Of a stretch of DNA of 64,000 nucleotides, positions 1-11,500 are shown in pieces. Both the position numbers and the translations under genes were made by a program. Each line of letters begins with the position of its first letter. Within the stretch, counting starts at the first letter, position 1. Source of the DNA: Liolophura sinensis (Eukaryota > Mollusca > Polyplacophora > Chitonida > Chitonidae); the NCBI RefSeq assembly GCF_032854445.1, contig NC_088300.1, positions 61,292,984-61,356,983 of the forward strand. The letters run 5' to 3'. Under the pieces are notes generated by a model. That model made no database searches, was not told the origin of the DNA, and saw only the letters and a program-made list of their open reading frames with translations.

Positions 1-250
1 GTCAAAATGAGCCAAAATAGTTCTTCTGAGTTATACCATCATTGTATTATGTTAACCTAATCAGTGGAACATAAGGTCTTTAAAGAAAATCCAACTTCTG
101 AATAAATAGACGCAGGGTTAGTCCTCAAAGTGGTATTTCTGCCAGCGTATTAAATTGACAGAATTACAATAGGGTCGCTTATCACATGAAGCCTGGACAA
201 ATGAAGGTTAAAGACTGCAGTTACTCAAGTCTGTGTCTGTTTGTTGACAG
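1..250 (+). other. Intron upstream of first visible ROCO exon
   Basis: No coding segment is visible on either strand. The stretch ends in a plausible splice acceptor (TTGTTGACAG, ending at 250) directly before the open reading frame that begins at 251, so I read it as intron of the ROCO gene. Confidence 0.5.
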
Positions 251-3200
251 TACTTTCCCGAGGACAAGAAGCCAGAGCTAATCCGATTAGACAGTCACTC
301 TGCCCCTGGAAACCTCACAGATCACCATGCTGTTAACAGTTCCTCCAGACATGGGTCGGTCAGATCTAGAGGACGCTCCAGTCCTACAAAACCAGCATCA
401 GGTGCAAGGAATGGGACTAGACCTGTTTCCGCCAGCGTTCCAAAATTGCCAAATCGCCCAGCCTCTGCAGCAAGGCCTTTATCAGCTGCTCAGCTGGCGT
501 CCACTTCTAGGCCACTGTCTGGAAAGACACCCATACCAGGCATACGATCAGGCGCATCATCAGGTAGACCAGTGTCGGGCAAGAACGAAAGCCCAACACG
601 AAATGGATCACCGAAGAGGAAAGGTTCCGTTAGTCCAGGCAGGTCCTTGTCTCCCAGCAAATCCCAACCCGCTTCAGCAAAGAAGAAGGCAGGAACAAGC
701 ACTAAACCTAAAGCCAAATCTCCAACGTTAGAAAAGACTTCCACAAAACCCAAGCTACAAAGTCAGCTGTCAGAGAATAAGGTGATTGGTCAGAAATCAT
801 CCAACATTTCCAATCTCACAGAAGATGGTCTGAAAATTATGGATATGTCCAGCCAAGGCATGACAGCCATTCCTACCACCATCATCTCCAGTATGTTGCT
901 CACTTTTTACCATTGTATTATCAAATCGGAAGTCAATATTAATGTTCAAGCAGTCAGTGTAAAACTTTTGTACCAGTTTTAAACAGGCGTTAAATAAGTG
1001 CAAAATCTAGCCACTTTTATTTATTCATTTGATTGGTGTTTTACACCATACTCAAGAATATTTCACATATACGACTGCGGCCAGCATTATGGTGGAGATC
1101 CTGCTGGAAACCCACAACCATCTGCAGGTTGCTGACAGACCTTCCCATGTAGGCTAACCACTTTTAGCATGGTTTTATGGGTTTAACTTACGCAATGGAA
1201 TTCTTTTCACCTTTTTGTTTTAAGTTCAATTTAAAAATGAGTACAACATGTACATGTGAATCAAATTTCCTAGCCTTGACACTCATGGAATATCACTTAA
1301 GTGCATAAGACTATAGTTTTGTTTGTCTACAAGAATGTCGCCTTTATAATGAAGGATGGTACACACTGTTTTCTGTTACAGATCCTGACCTCGGGGAGCT
1401 GAACTTGTCTTGTAACAACCTGAGGTCCTTGCCAACAGAAATAAGTGGCCTTATCAACCTACGCAAGCTAGACCTCAGTAAGAATGGCATCAAGTGTATG
1501 CATCAGAAAGACTTTAGCGGCCTTCCTGCGGAACTGGGACAACTGAAAAACCTCAGAGAACTGTATATCTCTGAATGCAATCTGCCATTTGTTCCACCAG
1601 CCATTTGGGCTCTTCAGTCTCTTACTGTACTTGACCTCAGCCGTAACAAGATCAACGTCCTGTTACCGGAGATTGGGTCCCTCACATCACTGAAGAAGCT
1701 CAATCTTCAGCAAACAAGTATTACCTGCCTACCCTCTGAAATTGCCTACTGTCAGGACTTGGAGGAGTTGTTGTTGTACGGAAACGTAATGGACAGTCTA
1801 CCAGAGACTCTCGCGGACATGCCCAGATTGCGTGTGCTGGCAGTGAACTATCGAAGTTTCTGTAATATTGTGGATAGTTACATGGAGAACTTAATACGGA
1901 AGGGACAAATCAACTCTGAACATATTCCATTGGTGGTTTTTGAACTCCCAGCCCTGGAAAACCTAGATTTGGAGTGTACTAAGATTAACACAGTTCCAGA
2001 GATGTTCATGGACAATCTTCAGGAATTCTCTCTCTACAAGAATTTCATATATGACATGCCAGAAACAATATGCAAATGCTACACACTACAGGTTTTTGAC
2101 ATTTCTAAAAACTTCATCAGATCTCTGCCATCAGATGTTGCAGAACTGACAAATTTGACTGTTTTGAAGGTAAATGATAACATGTTGGAGAAAATGCCTA
2201 ATTCTATAGGAAAACTGGTGCATTTGGAAGAATTAGAAATGGGTGGCAACAAAATACGTATCATACCAACTGAGATAAAAAATCTATCCAGGTTAAGACG
2301 GTTTGTAGTGGACAGGAACGACATTCAGTTTCTGCCTGAGGAAGTGTGTACACTGCGAGAATTAGAGACATTAGATGTGACACAAAACTGCATCAAACAG
2401 TTGCCCATATCGCTGTACAACTTGACGAACCTAACTGTGGCCCACTGTTACAAAGGCCTGAAGAAACACGGTCTGTGGTTGTACAAGAACCCATTATCCC
2501 AGCCACCTGAGGAAGTGTGGAAAACTGACAAACCACAAGATATCTTTAACTATCTGAAGAAGCTCAAAATTAGTCAGACAGAAAACTTGCAACGACAGAA
2601 AATCCTAATCATTGGCTCTCAAGGTGCTGGGAAATCTAGCCTCATGGATGCTCTGGTCTTTGGACGAGCACGCAGTGATGAAAAACCCAGCTCCAAGACA
2701 AAAGTTCTGGAACAAGTCCCTTGGAGATCAGAAAATGGAGTTGATTTCCTAGTGTATGACTTGGCAGGAGATGATGTGTACACAACAACATATCCACTCT
2801 TCTTAGATCATCACTCTTTAGTGCTCCTTGTTTATGATAGCTCAAAGTATGAAGACAGGGGTTATTACGAGTCTGTTGGCAAATGGTTGGATCTTCTTCA
2901 TGAACACATCCCTGGCAATGTGGTCAAAATTGTAGGGACAAAAAACGACCTTTTCCTTGACAATGACAACGAGTTGTTAGCTGCAGACAAAGTCTGGCAA
3001 CGGGTTCAACTCCATGTGCAACAAAGAGAGGAACGGCTTGAAGATGAAGTGCTGAGGGTTCAAAAAGACCTAGCAGATATGGAGAACAAACTGCCTGAGA
3101 ACAAAGACCTCTTATTTTCTCGCCATCAGTTGCAACTCCAAGAGGAACGTCTGTTGGAAATGGCCGATAAACCCCTGAGGCTATTACCTGGTGTGAGCAG

Positions 3201-4260
3201 CTTGACTTCCAGTGAAGGACTCTATGGTGTTGAAGAACTTGTTCAAGACATTGAAATTTGTGCCATAGACAAACACTTGTTTCCCCATGCCCAGCGTTAC
3301 ATACCAGACCAGTGGAACAAGCTATGTGCTGCCCTGAAGAAAAAGAAATCTCTCTTTCTTCAATGGGATGAAGTTGCAGACATTGCCATTCGATTTCAGG
3401 TCAAAGATGAGGTAGTTGCAGAGTGCATTCAGTACCTCCATGATGTTGGTGAGGTATTTTGGTTCAAACATATCCCTCTCCTAAAAGATATCCTCTTCCA
3501 TCGACCAAGAGCATTAATTGACGTCATCTGTTCACTGTACAGACATGACACTAAAGACTTCCTAACTTATGACCAAACCAAAATTTTCTCCTCAAAAGGA
3601 GGTCTGACCCCAGAGGAATTTGAACGCACAATAAGTCTGTTCTTTAAGTTTGGCCAAATTTCGAGGCCTTTGCTCAACTGTTTCTGGTTTTATCTCAAAG
3701 TGAACAACCAGATTTTTGATGAGTTTTTGGAACTGCTTCCAAAGCTGAATCTATGTTACACAATCCCAGAGCCCTTTGTTCCTTCTGGGAAGTGCTATCT
3801 TACACCATTGGTGGTTCTTCCTTGGTTCAATACTGAGAAGTTATTGACCAACCAGCTACAGGAAGTCTGGCCTCAATCAATTCCAACGAAAACAAAACAA
3901 GTAATGCTACATTTTTCACTATCATTTTCTGATGCTGACGGACTCTTCTATCCTCTTATATTGCAAGCCCAAGACTTACTTGTTGAAAGAACTGATTGGC
4001 AGAATGCAGTCCTTGGAAAAGGTAAGAATGGAAGTCGCATTCTTATCAGGAAAACAGACACAGACAACCTATATGGTGGCAAAATAGAGATCTGTGTACG
4101 AGACAGTGTGCTCACAAATCTCCTGACTGCTATCAGGGAAGCTTACTCACTGATATATATGATCATAAATCAAAGGCCTGGCTTATACTGTAGAGTGAGT
4201 GTGTCAACAGAAAACTGCAACTCCACTGTGTTACAAACTCTGATGCCAGAAAATATGTAA
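251..4260 (+). CDS. LRR-ROC-COR (ROCO) GTPase, MFHAS1-like, 5'-partial
   Basis: Two visible coding exons, 251-890 and 1382-4260. The donor is GTATGT at 891 and the acceptor is TTACAG ending at 1381; the phase-1 join reads ...TTIISNPDLGELNLS. The visible product is about 1172 residues, and the true start lies left of the window. Residues 1-185 are a basic Ser/Pro/Lys-rich, probably disordered segment. About residues 190-570 are leucine-rich repeats of the SHOC2/ROCO type. A Roc GTPase domain follows: P-loop GSQGAGKSS near residue 625, DLAG switch motif, TKND guanine-specificity motif, then a Gln/Glu-rich coiled stretch. A COR domain with winged-helix-like segments (HDVGEVFWF, FHRPRALIDV) runs to the stop. 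There is no kinase, ankyrin or WD40 domain, so it is not LRRK. The family acts in cytoplasmic signalling; MFHAS1 is linked to Toll-receptor and Raf/MEK signalling. Nearly all of the LRR-ROC-COR part sits in one 2.9-kb exon. Family assignment is firm; MFHAS1 orthology is inferred. Confidence 0.9.
1017..1158 (-). repeat. SINE-A fragment in ROCO intron
   Basis: Truncated minus-strand copy of the commonest repeat here. The diagnostic core is GATTGGTGTTTTACACCATA, then ACTCAAGAATATTTCAC, then GGCCAGCATTATGGTGG, then CCATCTGCAGGTTGCTGACA. The tRNA-like head is missing. Confidence 0.8.
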
Positions 4261-4436
4261 GGCCAGTTTGCCTGTTAAATCGTGACTGAAAAAAGTGAGT
4301 GAAAACACTGCTTCCAAACAGCTGTCCTCTTCTTTTGACCTGTTACCCAATAGGGTATTGGCTTGTACTTGGTTTCAAATACAACTCTGCATTACCCTTC
4401 TTTCCCATGAAATCAACCAAAACCTTACATTCCAGC

Positions 4437-4442
4437 AATAAA
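4437..4442 (+). terminator. Candidate ROCO polyadenylation signal
   Basis: AATAAA 177 bp after the ROCO stop codon. A second AATAAA follows near 4741. Position and motif fit; cleavage is not shown. Confidence 0.5.
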
Positions 4443-4614
4443 AGGCAATGTTCACCACACACTCATCTCACAGTACATTGCCTAGTTTCATTGGTTTGGC
4501 ATGTGATAATTATTTACAGGGAAACAGACTGCGCAAATAAACAATATATATAAATGCACGAGCCTGAACATGCAAAGAGTACGAACACCTTAATTCTTCA
4601 ACCTAGCTGAAAGT

Positions 4615-4815
4615 TTGCAAGTTGTTGAAACGTATTCTGAAGGCACTATTCTGAGTAGACTCATGAATTTATATTTCTGTGAAGTCCTGAAATTGACCAA
4701 TCTAAGCTTGCAAGCAATGCACTTTTATCTTCGAAATCAAAATAAAAGGCCCATACACTATATATCATACTGAAAATATGTGAAAAGGTGGAGAAATCTG
4801 AGTACAGCACAACAT
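4615..4815 (+). repeat. Dispersed repeat family C, copy 1
   Basis: Shares a long diverged match with 47560-47760 in the same orientation. Shared blocks include TATTCTGAAGGCA, a TGCACTTT block, and ATATGTGAAAAGGT followed by GAG and AAATCT. No terminal structure recognised. Confidence 0.5.
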
Positions 4816-5566
4816 GAACGCATACTTAAATGTAAACAGGTCATTAGTGAAATCATCGGTGAAGCATCACTGAGCATTTCATTCAGCTTCATGATGAATC
4901 TCACTGAGTGCTACAATTTTAATAATAAGAGACAGCAATGTTAAATGTATAACTATCTATCCATACATCTATGAATTGGTTACATTTTGTTTTTGGCCAC
5001 TGTTGTTTTAACATCAGCCATAATGCATTGATAAACATTCTGACAATATGACCACACATAGTGCATTTACACCATTCCAGCCTTTTGGGCACTTTGCACA
5101 ATAAAGACTGAAATTTTATGTGCATATGGGAAGTAATGATTTGTGGCATAGTGCCACTTCAGCAATATTTCAGACATAAGGCGACAGGAGTACATATTGG
5201 AAAGTACGGCCATAAAGATATTGAAATAATCTTGGATGTGTTATTTTGTTGTTTTTTGTCTCACCTGACTTTTCTACTTAAGCCAACTCTCACAAAACCT
5301 CACATATCATTTGTTTATCAACTGCACTGCAAATCACATAACCCAATGGTTCTTTACAACTAGAGACATAGTTGTTATCGAAAATTTGACATATGTTTTG
5401 TGAAAATGACCATTCACCATGAACTGTTTATTTCAACACTAGCTCAAATTATAGACTGAGATTGTGGAAACATATCTATTTCAGGAACTTTTAAAATAAG
5501 AATATTAATACAGAAATACTCTTGTAGTCTTTCTTTGTAAGACATATAAACCTATAAACAGCTTAC

Positions 5567-8500
5567 CTGCATCCAAAAGGCAAACAATCTCAGACATCTA
5601 ACAGGGGCGAAAAACAGAAATGGAAGTGGGATTTCAATGAAGTAAGTGATAACCACACTGAGCTTTAACAACCAAGTGGGGAACTGGCTCCAGAACCAGG
5701 CGGCTGGGGTAGGGATACACTATAAACAGAAAACAGAAATTTTGTTAAGCTTTGACGAACAGCATTTTCAAAACTATTTTGGACGTACTGGTATATTCTG
5801 CAGGCCTCTTCTTGCAGCAGGCTGGTGTTCATATCAACATATTCTATATTGCTGTGAAATGCTGCCTCACTAAACCATTATGCTGAAAAGACCAGGCATG
5901 ATGTTCCACATTCTGCAGTCACAATACACTGACACCTCAACACCAAAAACTCAGTCTACTACTTATTTCAGTGCCAAGATAAATTTACAAAGCAGTTGTA
6001 CTGTTAATTAAGTTGGAGTTAACATTTAACCCATCATGTGATGATGTTTCTTTATACAAAGTCTGATTGTCATCCCATTTCAGACTTAACCATGTATAAT
6101 TCCAACACTGAGACAACTTGGAAAAAGGAAAACGTGCTCACCTGCGTTTCAAAATGGTAAACAAGAGCTGGAAAGAAATAGAAAGTTAATAGAGAACTGA
6201 AAAAAGAGTATCATTTGTTTGTTTTGCTTACATAAGGACATATTATCACAGACGAGTTCACACAAGGGTCAGTCCTGGAAATTAGCTTGGTTTGAGAAGT
6301 GCCTTGTTTAGTTCTCCAGTCCATGAACCATTGCCCTTAAAAAGTTTATAATAATAACTAAAAAAATGGCCAATAATATAATATTAATAAAATATTTAAA
6401 GCTCTGGACAAAAAAAAAAAAAATTATAAAAAAAATTCTACCTGTGAGACCCCACCATGTAGGGCACTTGCTGGTCAGTTTGACCACCCCTGAGGCAAAC
6501 ATCAGACGGAAGAGTAGCCACTTGACCAGCCACATGGTGATGTTATCATGATGGTGGTAACTGGAACTTCTCAATCCAAACACATTGAGATTGAGAGGAG
6601 CGACGAGAATGGCCAGGAACCCAGTCTCCAACAGAAGAATATCCCTGTAACACAACCCATTACCTCTGTACATCAGTTTTACAAAGAATACACAACAAAT
6701 TGTTTGTAGGCTCCCTCTCCAGCCGTAGAAGGTTCTGTATGAAGGTCTTTCAGCAACCTGCAGATGGTCATAGGTTTCCCCCCGGGCTCTGGCCTCTCAT
6801 CATAATGATGGCCCCAGTTGTATAAGTAAAATAATCATGAGTAAGGTGTAAAACATCCATCAAATAAATACATACACATGTTTGTTAATTAGGTTCTCTT
6901 GGAGATTTTTGGAATAAAAAATCCATACTCATTATAAATAAAATCAAATCTAGTAGTGTTATGATGTCAATATGATTGAAATAAATAAGTTTGAAAAAGC
7001 TATAATGCAGCCCTATTTTTGAACTTTATTAGGCAAGGCTGATATTGTGTGAAAGCTTTTTATTGGGCTATTCTAAGTAATGGCAAAGACTGGAATGGAT
7101 TTGTGCTAAGCGACCGTCCCAATAAATCGTTTGCTTCGGGTTCTGTTAAAACGAATGAAACGAACGAACAAACGAATGAATGCACACTGAAATGATGGGT
7201 GTTGAGTTCATTTGTTTTTTTCCTTGGAGCAGATTATTGGAAACAGCGGAAGAGGGAGAAGGCCTGGCAAAAGTAATACCGCTGGCACAGGGAATGGCAA
7301 CAACAACAACGACACACTTCACTGATCACAACCGTGAGGATACCGCATAGCTGTATTAACCGTGTACATGTTCATCTTTTCTATACGACATATTTACAAG
7401 GCAGTAAATTAAACACAAAATTAGTATAAGAATCAGTTTTTGCTTTTTCTGTGTTATTTTCAAATTTAGCTTTCTCACCTTTTAGGTATTTGGTTGAACA
7501 AAATGTTATGTATACAATGAGTAGTTTGTTATGTAGCATGATTTACTCTCCACCTGGCGTGTCTTGAATTTACTGACCGCTTGTCTTCATAGCCTCTCTT
7601 GTATGGGATCTACATGTGATTGAACAATTCAAAGAATTGCCCTTTCGTCCATGAATAATGATGCCTTTCATTTGAACAAAGCTTTTGAAAAATGCCCACG
7701 GGGGTTAAACAAATGTGCCCAAACACAGAAGAGGCTTCACTTTATTGACCATGTGGAGAATAACATAAATCTGACAGCGCATTCTTTAAAAATAGAGAGA
7801 ATGAGAAGGTTCATCAAGAGGATATCAATTTGCCAAATATTATTTAATTTGACAAACTACTTTACAAAACAAACAGATGTCTAGAAAGACAGTTTCTAAT
7901 TTATTTACCGGAGTATTTGTATCCATGTACAGTGTACACTTTTGTCATAAAGCCCACAGTTATCACACTATGTTGGGATAATTTGACAGTCGCTGGGTAG
8001 GATGGCGGGTATTTGATGCCGGGAAAGGAAATAAGCAGTGTGATAGAAAGTATAAACAATATTCGCTCAGCTGACAACAAAGTTCGAGTGGTTCCACCTA
8101 CGAACTGCATAATCAATATGCATATTTATATATATGTATGTATACTAATTATCCTAAAGGTAAGCTTGAAGACGCAAATGATGCAGTATGACGTTAAGTC
8201 TATTTCCAGTAAATACGTTACCTCTTTTCACATCCCTTGAAAGCCTCAACTCAGATATTGGATTGAAGTGAACTATCTTCTTGACAAACTTTTCAGTTAG
8301 CGACACAAACTATACAACGTATATATGGATTACATCAGACTGAACAACAGCTGGTACAGGTATTTACATTAGAAATTATTATCAGATAACAAACTCAAAA
8401 ATAAATGCAGGATTAAAATATTATTTGAGAATTCAAACAAAAGCTGAAGTTTACAGAGATTTTTAAGCAGCTTTCTGTAATCATCTGGTAGGTCTACTTA

Positions 8501-11500
8501 TGACTGTGAATGAAGGATTACCTACTGCGAAATAAAGAAATATGCACATTTTGTTGGAGTGAGTAAATGCTGACAGCAGTTACATACGACAATTAAAACT
8601 TTTAATCAACAGGAAGAATTTGATCAGCAGGAATCCTCAACACCTGCATGACGGCCCCGGTCACACCCTGAGTGCCAAAGCTGGATATAACATACAGTTG
8701 ATATTCAATAATTTAAATATGCTTTATTAGATCTCAAGCACAGATCTGGACAAACACCCATCGCACAATAAAGTCAGCACTTGACATCAGCTGGAACAAA
8801 ACCTGCAGGACCTGGTATGTCCCGACACGCGTGCACTTGTACAGTGTAGCCTAGGCCTGTATGTAGGGAATGTCGTGAAAATACATAAGTGCGAAATATG
8901 ATCTTTCTTTTGGAAAGGTTTCACCAGTACAATGTTCAAACACATCACTACACAGTGGTGGACTGATATGGGGTTTCGTTCGATTCCCTTTAAAAGAAAG
9001 GTGTAAATCTTGTTCGGTTTTTTGGAGAAAAAAAAATGGGGACTGTCCCTAATCAATTTTTTGCCAAAAATGTCTGGAATAGCCACCTGAAAATTCACAC
9101 CAAAAGGTCGACTCTGAGTGCCATCCAAGAAGTCTTACATGAAACAGTGAAATGATTGTCAGTTACCTATTAATTAGCAGGGGATTACTTCGGTTTTCCT
9201 CTACCCTTAAATCTAATGTTCTTAAGTATGGCGCTAAACACCAATTAAATACATACATGTAAACAAACAAACACAGTCATAGATATGTTACATGTACTTC
9301 AGCAAACAAATAGAAGAAACATGATGTTTTTTTTGGGGGGGGGGGGGGCACTGAAATGCAGATGAGTATCTTGTATCTTATGTATACTTAGAAAAGCGTG
9401 TTTTGGCTGTGAAGTTAACAAAGGATGCACTTACCACTGAAACCAAAGGAATGTCTGGCCTGCCTGTAAACAAAAGAACATGCATGATAAGAGTCAAATA
9501 CATGATTTTCTTAGGAAGATATGAAACATTTGAGAATTACTTTTTGCTAAAAAGGAATGGTACTTAAACCAGATTTAAAATGGCTAACAACAGAATACAT
9601 TTTAAAGTCTACATAAAGAGTTAGCATCTTCATATACAATGAAGGCAAACTCAAAGATAGCATCAATGCCAACAACAACACTCTGATTTTCTAATCTTCA
9701 TGTGATTATCTCTTGTTCAACATCACCTTTCATGATGTGAATGTCATTTTACTTAATGTTTTGCACTATAACATCAGGAAATAATGAATGATTATGGGTG
9801 TACACGTATGTTCATCTTGACGCATTGAGTCAAATCAAAATGACTGCTTGCTTAAGTTTAATGTCACTTTCAACAGTTATTTTGCAAAAATAACACTATC
9901 CTTTTCTAGCAGTATGGTCTTAGTGCTTATGTATACTGATCCACTACAACACTATTCTCCATCCACCGCCTACTCTAACAGCTTGCGTGGTTCCGATGTA
10001 AAACACTTTACCTGCAGGCCAATACATTCAGCTGAATAACCTTGCGTGTATCTCTGATTTGAATTTACATCATTAATTGGGAAACCATTATTTTATTTAT
10101 TTATTTGAAATTTTGGTATTCATGCTGTACTGAAGAATATTTCACTTATACTACAGCGGTCAGCATTAGAGTAGGAGGAAACAGGGCAGAGCAATGGGGA
10201 AAACGCGGGTTGCTGGCAGACCTTTCCATGTATGACCGGAGAGGATGCTTGAGCTGAACTCACAGTGACTGCATAGAGTAAAGGCTCCTGGGGCATTTCA
10301 CTGTCCTAGCAAGATATCAGCTAGGCCAAAGAGGACTTTGGAAACTGTTATTTGACAAAACTTACATGATAAAGTGAGAGGTAGAGCATCCAGAGTACGA
10401 TGAAACTGACAGTGTCCCTCAGTCCCTTAAACACCATGCACATGAAGGAGGTGACAATCCCAGCCAGACACAGCAAATCCATGGCACTCTGGGTACTCAG
10501 ACCTAGCTTTGGGGTGAGCCGCAGTAGCGTTGGGTGGTCATCCAAAAGCTCTCCCCACGAGTTGGCTGCTAAAAGAATAACTCAACAGGTAACAGGTAAT
10601 ATACTGTGTAAACAAATCATTCACTAAAGTTAAAATGTAGCTTGGTATTATCTAATCTACAGTTTTTATGGAAGATCTCAACCCATAACAGGAACATGGG
10701 TCCATGACAAAAAAATCACCTCATATACGCATTTGCTCTCAAAGGAATTCGACAATGAACTGTTTAAGAAATAGAACAATGTAACAATGATCCCCATCAG
10801 TGCTACAGATAACTTTTTGTCAAAGGGAGCACGGAAACGTCAAACCCCGACTTTGAAAGAGACTTTGAAAGTATATGGTACTACAGAACACATTTTTTTT
10901 TTCACATACTCAACACTTCACTATTTTGGGTCATAAGTAATACACCTGGAAAGTATGAAGCTGGTCAAGTGAAAGGGGTGATGAAAAGACATATGCCTAC
11001 ATGTGCATACGTGTACACATAGGCTGATACATACAGAGATTCTTTCCTTTGTAGTTATATAGGACTCACCAGTATACAAGTAGATGTAGGCCTACATATA
11101 AACTGCCCAGAAACATTCTAGAATAAAGTAATTATTTCAGCTCTTCTGCACAAGGAATAAATTTGAATGAAGTTAATACATTTATTTTGCATCAACCTGT
11201 GTGGAGTTTATTTTAATAACTCACTCACAGACAAGTTGATTCTCTACTTTTCATTCCTTGTGCTTTGACAGCAGGGGTTGCAGTATTATTTTTTTATCAT
11301 AGCCTGTCTGATGTGACAGGTAAATTTTCTTTTACCTGTCTAAACATTTCTTGGCCCAGACTTGTTAACAACTGCCGTCTTTGGGTCAAAAGATGACAAA
11401 ATGGTTGTTGATATAGGCTAAATCCAAATGTAGGGTTTACATTATTTATTTATTTGTTTGGTATTTTACGCCATACTCAATACTATTTCACTTATATGAT

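Larger units (their letters stand above)
4261..5566. other. ROCO 3'UTR and ROCO/LMF2 convergent spacer
   Basis: Holds the ROCO 3'UTR and one dispersed repeat (about 4615-4815). I searched the minus strand for the next LMF2 exon, which should carry the conserved G-N-Y-N-F-F segment that follows FAFWMQ, and found none. No other gene is visible. Confidence 0.55.

Noticed and set aside
327-731. 134-codon plus-strand frame overlapping the first ROCO exon
   Set aside because: Out-of-frame shadow. The frame starting at 251 joins in phase to the LRR exon and gives the expected sequence.
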